64,000 bases of DNA from Pyrinomonadaceae bacterium (lineage in GTDB: Bacteria; Acidobacteriota; Blastocatellia; Pyrinomonadales; Pyrinomonadaceae), in the NCBI GenBank assembly GCA_019694395.1, contig JAIBCC010000014.1, forward strand, positions 62,001-126,000, written 5' to 3'. The notes beneath the pieces were generated by a model that was not told the DNA's origin, made no database searches, and saw only the letters and a program-made list of their open reading frames with translations. Made by a program: the position numbers and the translations under genes. How positions within the stretch are numbered: the stretch's first letter is position 1; each line of letters opens with the position of its first letter. Positions 1 through 8,307 of this stretch are shown here, piece after piece.

Positions 1-774
1 TCGCGCAAATGCTCAACCTACGGCGAAAACGCCTCGCAAATGCTTTCGCGGGATTTGGCAAAAGAGGGGATTTGCATTGTTTCGGGATTGGCACGCGGGA
101 TTGATTCGGCGGCTCATCGCGGCACAATCGAAGCCGGAGGCAAAACAATTGCTGTTTTAGGCACAGGTTTAGACAACATTTATCCCAAAGAAAATGCCCG
201 ATTGGTCGAAGAAATTTTGGAATCAGGCGGCGCAATTGTTACCCAATTTCCTTTAGGAACTCCGCCGCTTAGAGAAAATTTTCCCTATCGAAATCGTGTA
301 ATCTCAGGCTTGAGTTTAGGAGTTTTAGTGGTCGAAGCGTCCGAAAAAAGCGGGAGCTTGATAACTGCCCGACTTGCCACCGAACAAAACCGTGAAGTTT
401 TTGCGGTGCCGGGAAATATTACGTCAAAAAATTCTTTCGGCACTAATTATCTGATAAAATCCGGTGCAAAACTCGTCCAGCAATGGCAAGATGTGGTGAA
501 TGAATTACCGACGGATATTTCCAGCGAAATTCTGCCGCCGAAAATCAAAAAGACTGTTGAAGAAAAACCGCAGGCAGAACTTTTACCGGCTGATCTAACT
601 GAACAGGAATTGAAAATCTGGAAATTACTTTCTACCGATGAACCGACTCACGTTGATGATCTAGTAGAAAAAACAGGCTATCCGGTTGGTGATTTGTTAA
701 TGTCGCTTCTGGGATTGGAAATGCGTGAACTGATTCGTGAAGTAACCGCGAAAAGATACGCGAGGAAGATTTAA
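1..774 (+). CDS. dprA: DNA processing protein DprA (5' end outside the window)
   Basis: DprA loads RecA onto incoming single-stranded DNA during natural transformation. The reading frame is open from the first base, and the residues before the first ATG (position 40) read like the family's conserved TYGE segment, so the true start lies upstream of the window. The Rossmann-like core is clear: SGLARGIDSAAHRG binds the phosphate-rich ligand, followed by GTGLDNIYPKEN and the RNRVISGLS and SGSLITA blocks. The last 70 residues form the small winged-helix domain often found at the C-terminus. A membrane protein gene follows after 3 bases. Family assignment is secure; only the N-terminus is unknown. 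Confidence 0.93.
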   Translation, partial: SRKCSTYGENASQMLSRDLAKEGICIVSGLARGIDSAAHRGTIEAGGKTIAVLGTGLDNIYPKENARLVEEILESGGAIVTQFPLGTPPLRENFPYRNRVISGLSLGVLVVEASEKSGSLITARLATEQNREVFAVPGNITSKNSFGTNYLIKSGAKLVQQWQDVVNELPTDISSEILPPKIKKTVEEKPQAELLPADLTEQELKIWKLLSTDEPTHVDDLVEKTGYPVGDLLMSLLGLEMRELIREVTAKRYARKI

Positions 775-777
775 TTT

Positions 778-2124
778 ATGAAACCAAGAACTCAAAACCT
801 GATCGGTTGCAGTGTGTTGGCACTTGTGATTTTTATAGGAATTGTTGGTTATGGGGCGTATAAAATTTACTCCTTTTTCAACGAAATTGGTTTAAATAAA
901 GAAGTTCCCGCCGAATTAAAAGAAGCTAAGGTTACTGTTGGCGCAGATTTTTTGCAAAAAACTGAATTCTTCAAACTTGATAAACAGAGTTTTCTTAAAA
1001 CAATTGGTGACAGTTCAAAGATTCAGGACGAAAAGGAACGACAAAAAGTCATTGAAAGCCAAGTAGCTAAAGGGATTTACAACTTTGCAGACCTTAAAGT
1101 TATTGGTAATGAAATTGTAGCGGTTGCTGAATTTGGCGGATTCATTTTTGATTTTAACGGCAATCTGAAACGTCAAATCCTTTTTGAGCCATCTAAAGAA
1201 AAAGTAAAAATTGCCGGATATGAACAGGAGAGTTACAAAACTAATTTAGATAATTTACAGATATTTGAACTCGAAAAGGGCAAGATAGGTTTCATTTCAT
1301 TTGGGTCAGTTGCGGGTGTCATCATTTTTGACGAAAACGGAAATCAAATCTGGACAAACGGCAAAGAAGAAGTGGATTTAAATTTTCTTTGGAAAGATGA
1401 AAAGGAACGCGAGGCTGCTTATGAGAAAAGTCATTTTGTTTTGGAGGCAACCGCTGGAGATTTAGACGGCGATGGCGTTTCCGAATTTGTGATTTCAAAG
1501 AAAAAAGAAGGAATTTATGCTTTTGACCGTCAAGGCGCGCAAAAATGGTTTCAGCCTGATGAATTTGCTAACGAAAGATTGAAAATAATTGATATTAATG
1601 GTGACGGTAAAAATGAATTAATTGAGATCGGAAGAAAAGTTAGGAACGGAATTGACGGAAAAGTCATTCGGGAAATGAAAGGTGACGATAATAGCGCAAT
1701 TTTAATGGTTGAAGGCAAAGATAAAAAGAAATCATTTTTATTTTGCGATTTTCATGAAAATAAACTTGCCTGTAAAGACGAATCCGAAAAAAACATTATT
1801 GAATCTAATGCACCTCTAAGCGAAGTAAAAAACGATAACATTCAAACCAACAACCCATACGCAACTAATTCGGAAAGAATTTATAAACCTAATGCCGTTT
1901 GGATTCATTTGAAAAAAGACAAAACCAAATATTTGGCGATTGTTGGTTCATTTATAGGTGTGCCTCGTTCAAACTTCTATCTTTATGATGAAAAAGGTGC
2001 ACTTGTTTACCACGAATTATTGCCCGAAGATGCTGAAACTATTGCAGTTTTACCAAATGAAAGCGGCGATGAATCAATTTTGGTTGGTGGCAAAGATACT
2101 ATTTGGAAATTCTCAACAAAATAG
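778..2124 (+). CDS. Membrane-anchored protein with FG-GAP/VCBS-like calcium motifs
   Basis: A 448-residue protein with one N-terminal membrane segment (about residues 9-34) and a large extracytoplasmic domain. Two DxDxDG loops are visible, DLDGDGVSEF near residue 230 and DINGDGKNEL near 272. Such loops occur in FG-GAP/VCBS propeller blades and bind calcium. The start is supported by a GAGGA ribosome site 11 bases upstream. It begins 3 bases after dprA and is probably co-transcribed with it, although a functional link to DNA uptake is not evident. The function is unknown; it could be a surface sensor or binding protein. Confidence 0.7.
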   Translation: MKPRTQNLIGCSVLALVIFIGIVGYGAYKIYSFFNEIGLNKEVPAELKEAKVTVGADFLQKTEFFKLDKQSFLKTIGDSSKIQDEKERQKVIESQVAKGIYNFADLKVIGNEIVAVAEFGGFIFDFNGNLKRQILFEPSKEKVKIAGYEQESYKTNLDNLQIFELEKGKIGFISFGSVAGVIIFDENGNQIWTNGKEEVDLNFLWKDEKEREAAYEKSHFVLEATAGDLDGDGVSEFVISKKKEGIYAFDRQGAQKWFQPDEFANERLKIIDINGDGKNELIEIGRKVRNGIDGKVIREMKGDDNSAILMVEGKDKKKSFLFCDFHENKLACKDESEKNIIESNAPLSEVKNDNIQTNNPYATNSERIYKPNAVWIHLKKDKTKYLAIVGSFIGVPRSNFYLYDEKGALVYHELLPEDAETIAVLPNESGDESILVGGKDTIWKFSTK

Positions 2125-2179
2125 ACAACCTTTCTTTCTATAATTGACACCAAACAATTTTAAGTGATAGAAGTCTTTA

Positions 2180-2214
2180 TGTCAGACGTTTTTTGCGTTC
2201 TGACAATTTTTTTC
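2180..2214 (+). terminator. Hairpin with T-run immediately before topA
   Basis: TGTCAGA (2180-2186) pairs with TCTGACA (2199-2205) and is followed by AA and seven T residues. The T-run ends five bases before the topA ATG. It can terminate transcription from the upstream gene. It leaves no room for a ribosome site, so it could also affect topA expression. Confidence 0.6.
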
Positions 2215-2218
2215 AAAA

Positions 2219-4750
2219 ATGAGCAAAAATCTCGTCATCGTAGAATCGCCCGCCAAAGCGAAAACCATCAATAAATATTTAGGAAGCGATTATAAAGTTC
2301 TCGCGTCCATCGGTCATATCAAGGATTTACCCGCCAAAGACCTTGGCGTTGATGTCCAAAACGGCTTTGAGCCGACCTATGAATTAATTCCTGATGCCAA
2401 AAAACGCAATAACCGCAAAACCGTTTCGGATTTAAAGAAAGCTGCCAAAGAAGCCGAAACAATTTTTCTTGCGGCTGACCCTGACCGTGAAGGCGAAGCG
2501 ATTTGTCAGCACCTTGCCGAAGAAATAGTTCCGAAACGTCCGGCAAAACCATATTTTCGGGTGATGTTCAACGAAATCACCAAAAACGCGATCAAAGAAG
2601 CGTTCAATCATCCTAAAGAGGTTGACCAAAATTTAGTTGACGCGCAACAGGCTCGTCGTGTTCTCGATAGATTGGTTGGTTACAAAGTTTCGCCGATTTT
2701 ATGGAAAACGATTGGCGGAAAACTTTCGGCAGGTCGTGTCCAAACCGTTGCGGTGCGGATGGTCGTTGACCGCGAACGGGAAATTGAGGCTTTCAAAGAA
2801 ACTGAATATTGGACAATTCACGCTAATTTATCGGCAAAATTGCCCCCGAATTTTGAAGCAAGACTTTATAAAGTCAGCGATCTAACGCTCAAAACTTCCA
2901 ATTTTGGCGAAGACATTAAAAAAACTGAAATACATTTAAAAGATGAAAAATCGGCAACCGATATTGTTGACGAAGCCAAAAAAGAAAATTTCATAGTTGA
3001 TTCGGTCACGACCAAGGAGCGCAAACGCAATCCTGTTCCGCCATTTATTACTTCAAAATTACAGCAGGAAGCGTCCAGAAAACTTGGATTTCCCGTCAAA
3101 AAGACGATGACCGTTGCCCAAAAACTTTATGAAGGTGTGGATGTCGGAAAAGAAGGTGCGGTCGGTTTGATTACCTATATGCGCTCGGATTCGGTGCGTG
3201 TTTCGGATGCGGCGTTGGGCGAAGTTCGCGGTTTTATCGGCGGCAATTACGGCGATAAATATTTGCCTGAAAAGCCGGTGATGTATAAAACCAAAGGCGG
3301 TGCACAGGACGCGCACGAAGCGATTCGCCCGACTGACGTTAATCGCACACCCGAAAGTTTGAAAAATTATTTAAGTCCTGATGAATTAAAACTTTACACG
3401 CTCATTTGGAAACGATTTGTCGCTTCGCAAATGACTGCGGCGATTTTTGACCAAACAACGATTGACATTAAAGCCGGACGTTTTATGTTTCGTGCGACAG
3501 GTTCGGTGCAAAAATTTGATGGTTTTCTGAAAGTTTATCAGGAAGGACGCGACGAAAAAGCTGACGAGGATGACGAAGAAAAAACGCTGCCGCAGGTGGA
3601 AAAAGGCGAGCAGTTGAAACTTAACGAACTCAAACCCGAACAGCATTTTACCGAACCGCCGCCGCGTTATACCGAAGCAACTCTGGTCAAGGCTCTCGAA
3701 GAACAAGGCATTGGTCGCCCGTCAACTTACGCGGCGATTATGACCACGATTCAAGACCGCGATTACATTACCCGTATCGAAGGACGTTTTCATCCAACTC
3801 CGCTCGGAACAACGGTTAATGATATGCTGGTGGCAAATTTTACCGATCTTTTTAATCCAACCTATACTGCCCGAATGGAAGAGCAACTGGACGAAATCGA
3901 AGAAGGTAAACTTAACTGGCGCAACGCAATGAAGAATTTTTACGACAAATTCGCCGATGATTTGCAAAAAGCCACCGAAAATATCAAAAACGTCAAAAAA
4001 CAAGCGATTCCAACCGATGAAATTTGCGAAAAATGCGGTTCAAATATGGTCATCAAGTTCGGACGTTTCGGACAATTTTTAGCCTGTGCAAATTATCCCG
4101 AATGCCAAACGACTCGTGAGGTCGAAAGTCAAAGGTCGAAAGTCGAAGGCGATTCAGCTTCCGCAACTTCCCAAACTTCCGAAACTTCCGAAACTGAGGT
4201 TGAACCTTGTGAGAATTGCGGGAAACCGATGGCTTTGAAAAAAGGTCGGTTCGGTTCATTTTACGGCTGCACGGGTTATCCCGAATGCAAAAATATTCGT
4301 AAAATCGCCAAATCGGGCGAGGTTAAAACCGTTGCGCCGCCGGTTGAAATTGACGAAAAATGTCCGACCTGCGGAAAAAATCTGGCAATTCGCCAAGGGC
4401 GTTTCGGAGAATTTACGGCTTGTTCCGATTATCCGAAATGCAAATACATCAAACGCGAAACTACCGGAATTACTTGCCAAAAATGCGGCAAAGGCGAAAT
4501 CCTGCCCAAAAAATCCAAACGTGGCAAAGTCTTTTACGGCTGTTCAAATTATCCGAAATGCGACGAAGTTTATTGGGATAAACCTGTGGACGAAGCTTGC
4601 CCGAAATGCAATGCGCCGTATCTTTTCGAGAAAACTACCAAAAAGGATGGGACGGTTAAATATTGCAATAACGCAAGTTGCGATTACAAAGTGCAGATTG
4701 CAGATGCTCCGATAAGTGAAAATACAGAAGCGCAAACTCAGGCAAAGTGA
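2219..4750 (+). CDS. topA: DNA topoisomerase I (type IA)
   Basis: This enzyme relaxes negatively supercoiled DNA through a 5'-phosphotyrosine intermediate. The N-terminal TOPRIM domain starts with VIVESPAKAKTI and carries the acidic triad in AADPDREGEAI. The catalytic tyrosine lies in GLITYMRSDS at residue 320, matching Tyr319 of the E. coli enzyme. The C-terminal 240 residues hold several Cys4 zinc fingers of the topoisomerase type (repeated CxKCG...ACxNYPxC). A Ser/Thr/Glu-rich linker between the first two fingers (residues about 634-660) is encoded by short tandem word repeats and looks like an insertion. The length of 843 residues is normal. No Shine-Dalgarno sequence is visible; a hairpin with a T-run abuts the start. 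The stop overlaps the GTG of the next gene. Confidence 0.97.
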   Translation: MSKNLVIVESPAKAKTINKYLGSDYKVLASIGHIKDLPAKDLGVDVQNGFEPTYELIPDAKKRNNRKTVSDLKKAAKEAETIFLAADPDREGEAICQHLAEEIVPKRPAKPYFRVMFNEITKNAIKEAFNHPKEVDQNLVDAQQARRVLDRLVGYKVSPILWKTIGGKLSAGRVQTVAVRMVVDREREIEAFKETEYWTIHANLSAKLPPNFEARLYKVSDLTLKTSNFGEDIKKTEIHLKDEKSATDIVDEAKKENFIVDSVTTKERKRNPVPPFITSKLQQEASRKLGFPVKKTMTVAQKLYEGVDVGKEGAVGLITYMRSDSVRVSDAALGEVRGFIGGNYGDKYLPEKPVMYKTKGGAQDAHEAIRPTDVNRTPESLKNYLSPDELKLYTLIWKRFVASQMTAAIFDQTTIDIKAGRFMFRATGSVQKFDGFLKVYQEGRDEKADEDDEEKTLPQVEKGEQLKLNELKPEQHFTEPPPRYTEATLVKALEEQGIGRPSTYAAIMTTIQDRDYITRIEGRFHPTPLGTTVNDMLVANFTDLFNPTYTARMEEQLDEIEEGKLNWRNAMKNFYDKFADDLQKATENIKNVKKQAIPTDEICEKCGSNMVIKFGRFGQFLACANYPECQTTREVESQRSKVEGDSASATSQTSETSETEVEPCENCGKPMALKKGRFGSFYGCTGYPECKNIRKIAKSGEVKTVAPPVEIDEKCPTCGKNLAIRQGRFGEFTACSDYPKCKYIKRETTGITCQKCGKGEILPKKSKRGKVFYGCSNYPKCDEVYWDKPVDEACPKCNAPYLFEKTTKKDGTVKYCNNASCDYKVQIADAPISENTEAQTQAK
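4121..4194 (+). repeat. Short word repeats inside the topA coding sequence
   Basis: Two runs of degenerate tandem words: GTCGAAAGTC-type units (4121-4149) and ACTTCCGAA-type units (4157-4194). Both stay in frame and encode a hydrophilic Ser/Thr/Glu linker between zinc fingers. Confidence 0.65.
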
Positions 4751-5229
4751 TAGCTGAAATTTTTTGGATAACTGATTTTCTGGCAACGATGCCGCGTCCG
4801 CGAGGAAATGATTGGCTCGAAGATGAAATTAGGTCATACAAAAACTTTGGTGTAAATGTGATAGTTTCTTTGTTGGAAAGTGATGAAATTATTGAACTTG
4901 AACTCGAAAAAGAACGTAAATTTTGTCAGGAATACGAAATTGAATTCTTAAGTTTTCCGATTAGAGATTATCAAACTCCTGAATCTTTTGAAGATACATT
5001 AGATTTTGTAAAAAAACTTAACGATTTTATCCTTAAGGGGAAAAAAATTGCTATTCATTGTCGGCAGGGAATCGGACGTTCTTCATTGATTGTCGCTTGT
5101 CTTTTGTTGTTGCAGGGCGTTGATTTAATACAAGTTTTTGAGTTGATTTCTGTAAAAAGAAATCGAAAAATTCCAGACACCCAAGAGCAAATTGATTGGG
5201 TAAAACAATTTGCACAAAAATTTCTATGA
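4747..5229 (+). CDS. Dual-specificity/tyrosine-type protein phosphatase
   Basis: A 160-residue cysteine phosphatase. The P-loop reads HCRQGIGRSS, giving nucleophile Cys105 and Arg111 of the CX5R motif; an upstream Asp (in FPIRDYQTP) could be the general acid. The GTG start at 4747 overlaps the topA stop. It is preferred over the ATG at 4789 because the encoded ITDFLATMPRPRGNDWL segment looks like the conserved N-terminus of such proteins. The last bases overlap the start of the methyltransferase gene (ATGA), so the three genes are probably translationally coupled. The substrate is unknown and could be a phosphoprotein, lipid or nucleotide. Confidence 0.85.
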   Translation: MIAEIFWITDFLATMPRPRGNDWLEDEIRSYKNFGVNVIVSLLESDEIIELELEKERKFCQEYEIEFLSFPIRDYQTPESFEDTLDFVKKLNDFILKGKKIAIHCRQGIGRSSLIVACLLLLQGVDLIQVFELISVKRNRKIPDTQEQIDWVKQFAQKFL

Positions 5230-5807
5230 AGGAACATCTTCAATTCTTAAAAGGTTTTATCAAAAAACCGACGACCATCGGAGCAATTGCACCGAGTTCG
5301 CCCGAACTTGCCCGAAAAATGATTGAAGGTGTCAAGGCTGACGAAAATAATGTCGTTCTGGAAATCGGCTGCGGAACGGGCGCAATTACGAAATTTTTGC
5401 GTGATTTGATCCCGACTCGTAAATCTTTTATCGGAATTGAGATCGAAAAGGATTTTGTTGAGCGTTTAAACACCGAGCTTTCGGATTTGAATATTGTTTG
5501 CGGTGATGCGTGCAATGCTTCGCAAATTATTGCCGAACACGAACTTGGAAAAGTAAGCTACATTATTTCCGGTTTACCGTTTGTGGTTTTGCCCAAAGAA
5601 GTAAGTGACGGAATTTTGGACGAAGTTGATAAAATTATGGAAAAAGGCTGTCTTTTCCGCACTTTTCAATATGCACACGGCTACAATCTGCCACCAGCTA
5701 AAAAGTTTCGCCAGAGGCTAAACGAAAAATACGGTGAAGTGAAACGAAGCGACCTCGTTTTGAAAAACATCCCGCCTGCTTACACTTTGACCTGGACGAC
5801 ACTTTAA
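5226..5807 (+). CDS. SAM-dependent methyltransferase, phospholipid N-methyltransferase-like
   Basis: A 193-residue class I methyltransferase. The SAM-binding motif VLEIGCGTGAITKFL sits at residues 44-58, and the acidic end of strand 2 in IGIEIEKDF follows. The N-terminus, FLKGFIKKPTTIGAIAPSS, is typical of the COG3963 group (PmtA-like, related to rRNA adenine dimethylases). The ATG at 5226 overlaps the preceding phosphatase stop and is chosen over an in-frame TTG at 5196. Lipid methylation is an inference from family resemblance; another small acceptor is possible. Confidence 0.8.
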   Translation: MKEHLQFLKGFIKKPTTIGAIAPSSPELARKMIEGVKADENNVVLEIGCGTGAITKFLRDLIPTRKSFIGIEIEKDFVERLNTELSDLNIVCGDACNASQIIAEHELGKVSYIISGLPFVVLPKEVSDGILDEVDKIMEKGCLFRTFQYAHGYNLPPAKKFRQRLNEKYGEVKRSDLVLKNIPPAYTLTWTTL

Positions 5808-5860
5808 TTTTTGTTGCTTAATCAATCCAAACAGGATTATTCTTTTCCGAAGAATGATCT

Positions 5861-6211
5861 ATGTCCCAAACTGCCAAAACTCATTCCATAATCGGTTGCA
5901 TTTCGTGCGTGATTGCGCTCGGAATGCTCTTTATCTTTTTGCTCTCAATGCTCAGTTACAACTATCAGCTCAACAAATTATTCGGCGATTCTGTGAGCGA
6001 CGACCTTGCGTTTTTACAAATTACAATTCTGATGTTGGTAACGATTCCGGTTCATCTAATCGGATTGATTTTGGGTTTAATTTCCGTGTTTTTCCCAAAT
6101 CGAAAGAAACTTTTCCCGATTTTGGGTATTATTTCAAATCTTATCTTCGGACTTTTGGGCTTAATTCCGTATTTTTATATTGCTTTTTATTCATTGGGCA
6201 GAGTTCAATAA
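5861..6211 (+). CDS. Small integral membrane protein
   Basis: A 116-residue protein with three probable membrane segments (about residues 8-31, 50-75 and 83-110) joined by short polar loops. Composition and layout resemble DUF4190-like small membrane proteins, but no diagnostic motif is seen. A longer overlapping frame starting at 5854 is rejected because its first part has no membrane or signal logic while this frame does. Confidence 0.6.
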   Translation: MSQTAKTHSIIGCISCVIALGMLFIFLLSMLSYNYQLNKLFGDSVSDDLAFLQITILMLVTIPVHLIGLILGLISVFFPNRKKLFPILGIISNLIFGLLGLIPYFYIAFYSLGRVQ

Positions 6212-6219
6212 AAATTGAA

Positions 6220-6645
6220 ATGAAAGTTTTTGGAAAAATAGTCTTTGTAATATTAATTTTGGCAAGCGGATTTATTTGTCAAGCGCAGGAAAAAGTTAAA
6301 ACTAATGATTCCGCACCGATTTATGCCGATGTTTTAATCAAAAACAAGGATGGGAAATATTTTGCGGAGTTTAAGTTTTATACCATTTATCGGGAAAAAA
6401 ATGAGGGCGACGAATTTGCCGAAGTTTTTATAAAAAAAGTTGCCGTCACAAATCCGAAAATAAATAACGCGGCATTGAAAATGATTCCGAAAAAAAACGG
6501 AATCGCTTATGAGGGGAAAATTAGCGGCGCACTTAAAAAATATTTGGTGTCATTTCAACAGTTAAGCGTTCATTTTGCGGGTGAAGTCACGATAAATCCG
6601 AAAAAGAACAAAGAAATAAAGCAAGTGAAATTTTATCTCAAATAG
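6220..6645 (+). CDS. Hypothetical secreted protein
   Basis: A 141-residue protein starting with a clear signal peptide (MKVFGKIVFVILILASG, cleavage probably after CQAQ). The remainder is rich in Lys and beta-strand-like segments, without recognisable motifs. The start at 6220 is chosen because the signal peptide begins there; the same frame is open upstream to 5854, but that part overlaps the preceding membrane protein gene. The gene starts 9 bases after its neighbour's stop, suggesting an operon. Confidence 0.65.
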   Translation: MKVFGKIVFVILILASGFICQAQEKVKTNDSAPIYADVLIKNKDGKYFAEFKFYTIYREKNEGDEFAEVFIKKVAVTNPKINNAALKMIPKKNGIAYEGKISGALKKYLVSFQQLSVHFAGEVTINPKKNKEIKQVKFYLK

Positions 6646-6679
6646 TTATAAAATTTGAGGGTTGGAGGGCGATTTTTTA

Positions 6680-7171
6680 ATGGGAGTAATAACAACGGCA
6701 TATTCGATCCCGCCAAATTTAATGCGAAAAATTCGGGCTGATAACGATAATTTGGCATTTATTTTAGAACCCGAAGACGAAAATCCGAATTGGAAAGTCG
6801 AAGATTACGACTTTGATAAAGCGATTGAGGAATTGATCAGTTTTTTGCAGGAGTTCGGCTATAAAAAGACTGCAGAAAAAATCAATTGTGAAACTTATTT
6901 TTATTCCGACAGCAAAAATTATTTGGATTATGACGGTTACGACATCTGGATCATTCCTCCATCACAGGTCAAATCAATGTTTGACGAGTTAAAAAATGCA
7001 ACTTTATCAGAGTTAAAAAAGAAAGGCGTTGCCAACGAGATGCATGACCGGCGGGGAAGCCGGATTCCTGAAAACTTTTACGAAAGTTATTTTATGGATA
7101 TTGTGAACCTCAAAAACTTTCTCAAAAAAGTTGCCGGACAGGGAAATTATTTGTTATTTACCGAAGCTTAA
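6680..7171 (+). CDS. DUF1877 (YfbM-like) family protein
   Basis: A 163-residue cytoplasmic protein. It begins MGVITTAYSIPPNLMRKI, like DUF1877/YfbM proteins, and has acidic segments and an aromatic block (YDGYDIWIIPPSQVK) midway. The ATG at 6680 follows a GGAGG site at 6664, so it is preferred to an upstream TTG. The function of the family is unknown. Assignment is by recollection of the family pattern and is moderately secure. Confidence 0.6.
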   Translation: MGVITTAYSIPPNLMRKIRADNDNLAFILEPEDENPNWKVEDYDFDKAIEELISFLQEFGYKKTAEKINCETYFYSDSKNYLDYDGYDIWIIPPSQVKSMFDELKNATLSELKKKGVANEMHDRRGSRIPENFYESYFMDIVNLKNFLKKVAGQGNYLLFTEA

Positions 7172-7224
7172 GAAATTAAGAACGCAAAAATACGATTTCA
7201 AAACATTCTAAAAATGGAGGCTTT

Positions 7225-8148
7225 ATGAAAATTATTTTATTTGGAATGTTTATTTTGATTTTTTCGATGTTAAATTTTGCCCAGCCCAAATTAGGAGAGC
7301 CTTTTGAGATTAAAAAAGGCGAAACGGTTGAACTTGGCGGATTAAAGATCAAATATCTCGGCGGAGTCAGCGAATGGGCAAGCGGACAAGATAAACAAGG
7401 AAAGCCGTTTGAAATCTATTATTTGCGCTACAGATTTGATATTACTCACGATGGCAAAACCGAAATGGCGCAGGTTGTCAGTCCGGTGAAATTCGGTGAT
7501 TTAACTTTGCAAGTCATTAGCTCGCAACGAGTTGAATTTAATCATTCAGATGAAATTTGCAAACTTGTTGTAATGACCTCGCAACAGTTAGTTGATTTAG
7601 AAAAGAAAAAAGAAGCAGATTTACAAGATGTCGGAAAACTTTCGACTGTTAATTTGTTTGCGGTTGAGCCGATTGGATTTGCGGCAATGACTTCGGAAGG
7701 GGAAACTCTGGCGCGGAAAATTTTGGCACAGGATAAAGCCGAAATTGCTTTTAAGTCTATTCTTGAAAACGGCACGCCAGAAGCCAAGCTTTATGCTCTC
7801 TGGGCTTTGCGAAAAATTCACGGACGAAAGAGCGGAGAAATCTTTGAACCTTATCGTATTCTTTCAACTGAAGTCCATCGAATGTCAGGATGCGAAGGTT
7901 TTAGCGAAAAATTCAACGAATCGGTCAAAGAAATCGAAAATCCATTTTACCTCAAAATGAAAACTAAAGATTTATGGACAATGGAACTGGAACGCAGACG
8001 GGCTTTATTGACAGATGAAGAAGAACGCTTTTTGCTCAAGATATTTCGGCTGCACAAAGGAAATGATTTTAACACTTTAAATGAAATTGCAGATATTCCT
8101 TTCGGTGAGCTTTTTCAAAAAGAGGCAGACAAAATTTTGAAAGATTAG
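7225..8148 (+). CDS. Hypothetical secreted protein
   Basis: A 307-residue protein with an N-terminal signal peptide (MKIILFGMFILIFSMLNFAQ) and a GGAGG ribosome site. The first half looks beta-rich; the second half is helical, and the segment GTPEAKLYALWALRKIHG resembles one HEAT-like repeat. No catalytic motif is visible. It stands alone between DUF1877 and the M28 peptidase. Confidence 0.6.
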   Translation: MKIILFGMFILIFSMLNFAQPKLGEPFEIKKGETVELGGLKIKYLGGVSEWASGQDKQGKPFEIYYLRYRFDITHDGKTEMAQVVSPVKFGDLTLQVISSQRVEFNHSDEICKLVVMTSQQLVDLEKKKEADLQDVGKLSTVNLFAVEPIGFAAMTSEGETLARKILAQDKAEIAFKSILENGTPEAKLYALWALRKIHGRKSGEIFEPYRILSTEVHRMSGCEGFSEKFNESVKEIENPFYLKMKTKDLWTMELERRRALLTDEEERFLLKIFRLHKGNDFNTLNEIADIPFGELFQKEADKILKD

Positions 8149-8233
8149 AACTCAATTTAAATCAAACTTAGATAAAATCGGCTTTCCAAATGTAAATTTT
8201 TGTAAAAACAAATCTCCTCACCTTAATTCTATT

Positions 8234-8262
8234 TTCATACTTCGTCCAAAAAACTGTATAAT
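8234..8262 (+). promoter_or_regulatory. Putative sigma70-type promoter of the M28 peptidase gene
   Basis: A perfect TATAAT box at 8257-8262 lies 17 bases after TTCATA (8234-8239, four of six matches to TTGACA). It is 45 bases upstream of the peptidase ATG. The region is AT-rich, so chance occurrence is possible. Confidence 0.5.
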
Positions 8263-8307
8263 CTCAGCGTTTTCAAAACACATTTCTAGCTAATCCAGGA
8301 GAAAAAT

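Noticed and set aside
5854-6219. Upstream part of a 263-codon frame
   Set aside because: It overlaps a better membrane protein frame, and the signal peptide in the same frame begins only at 6220.
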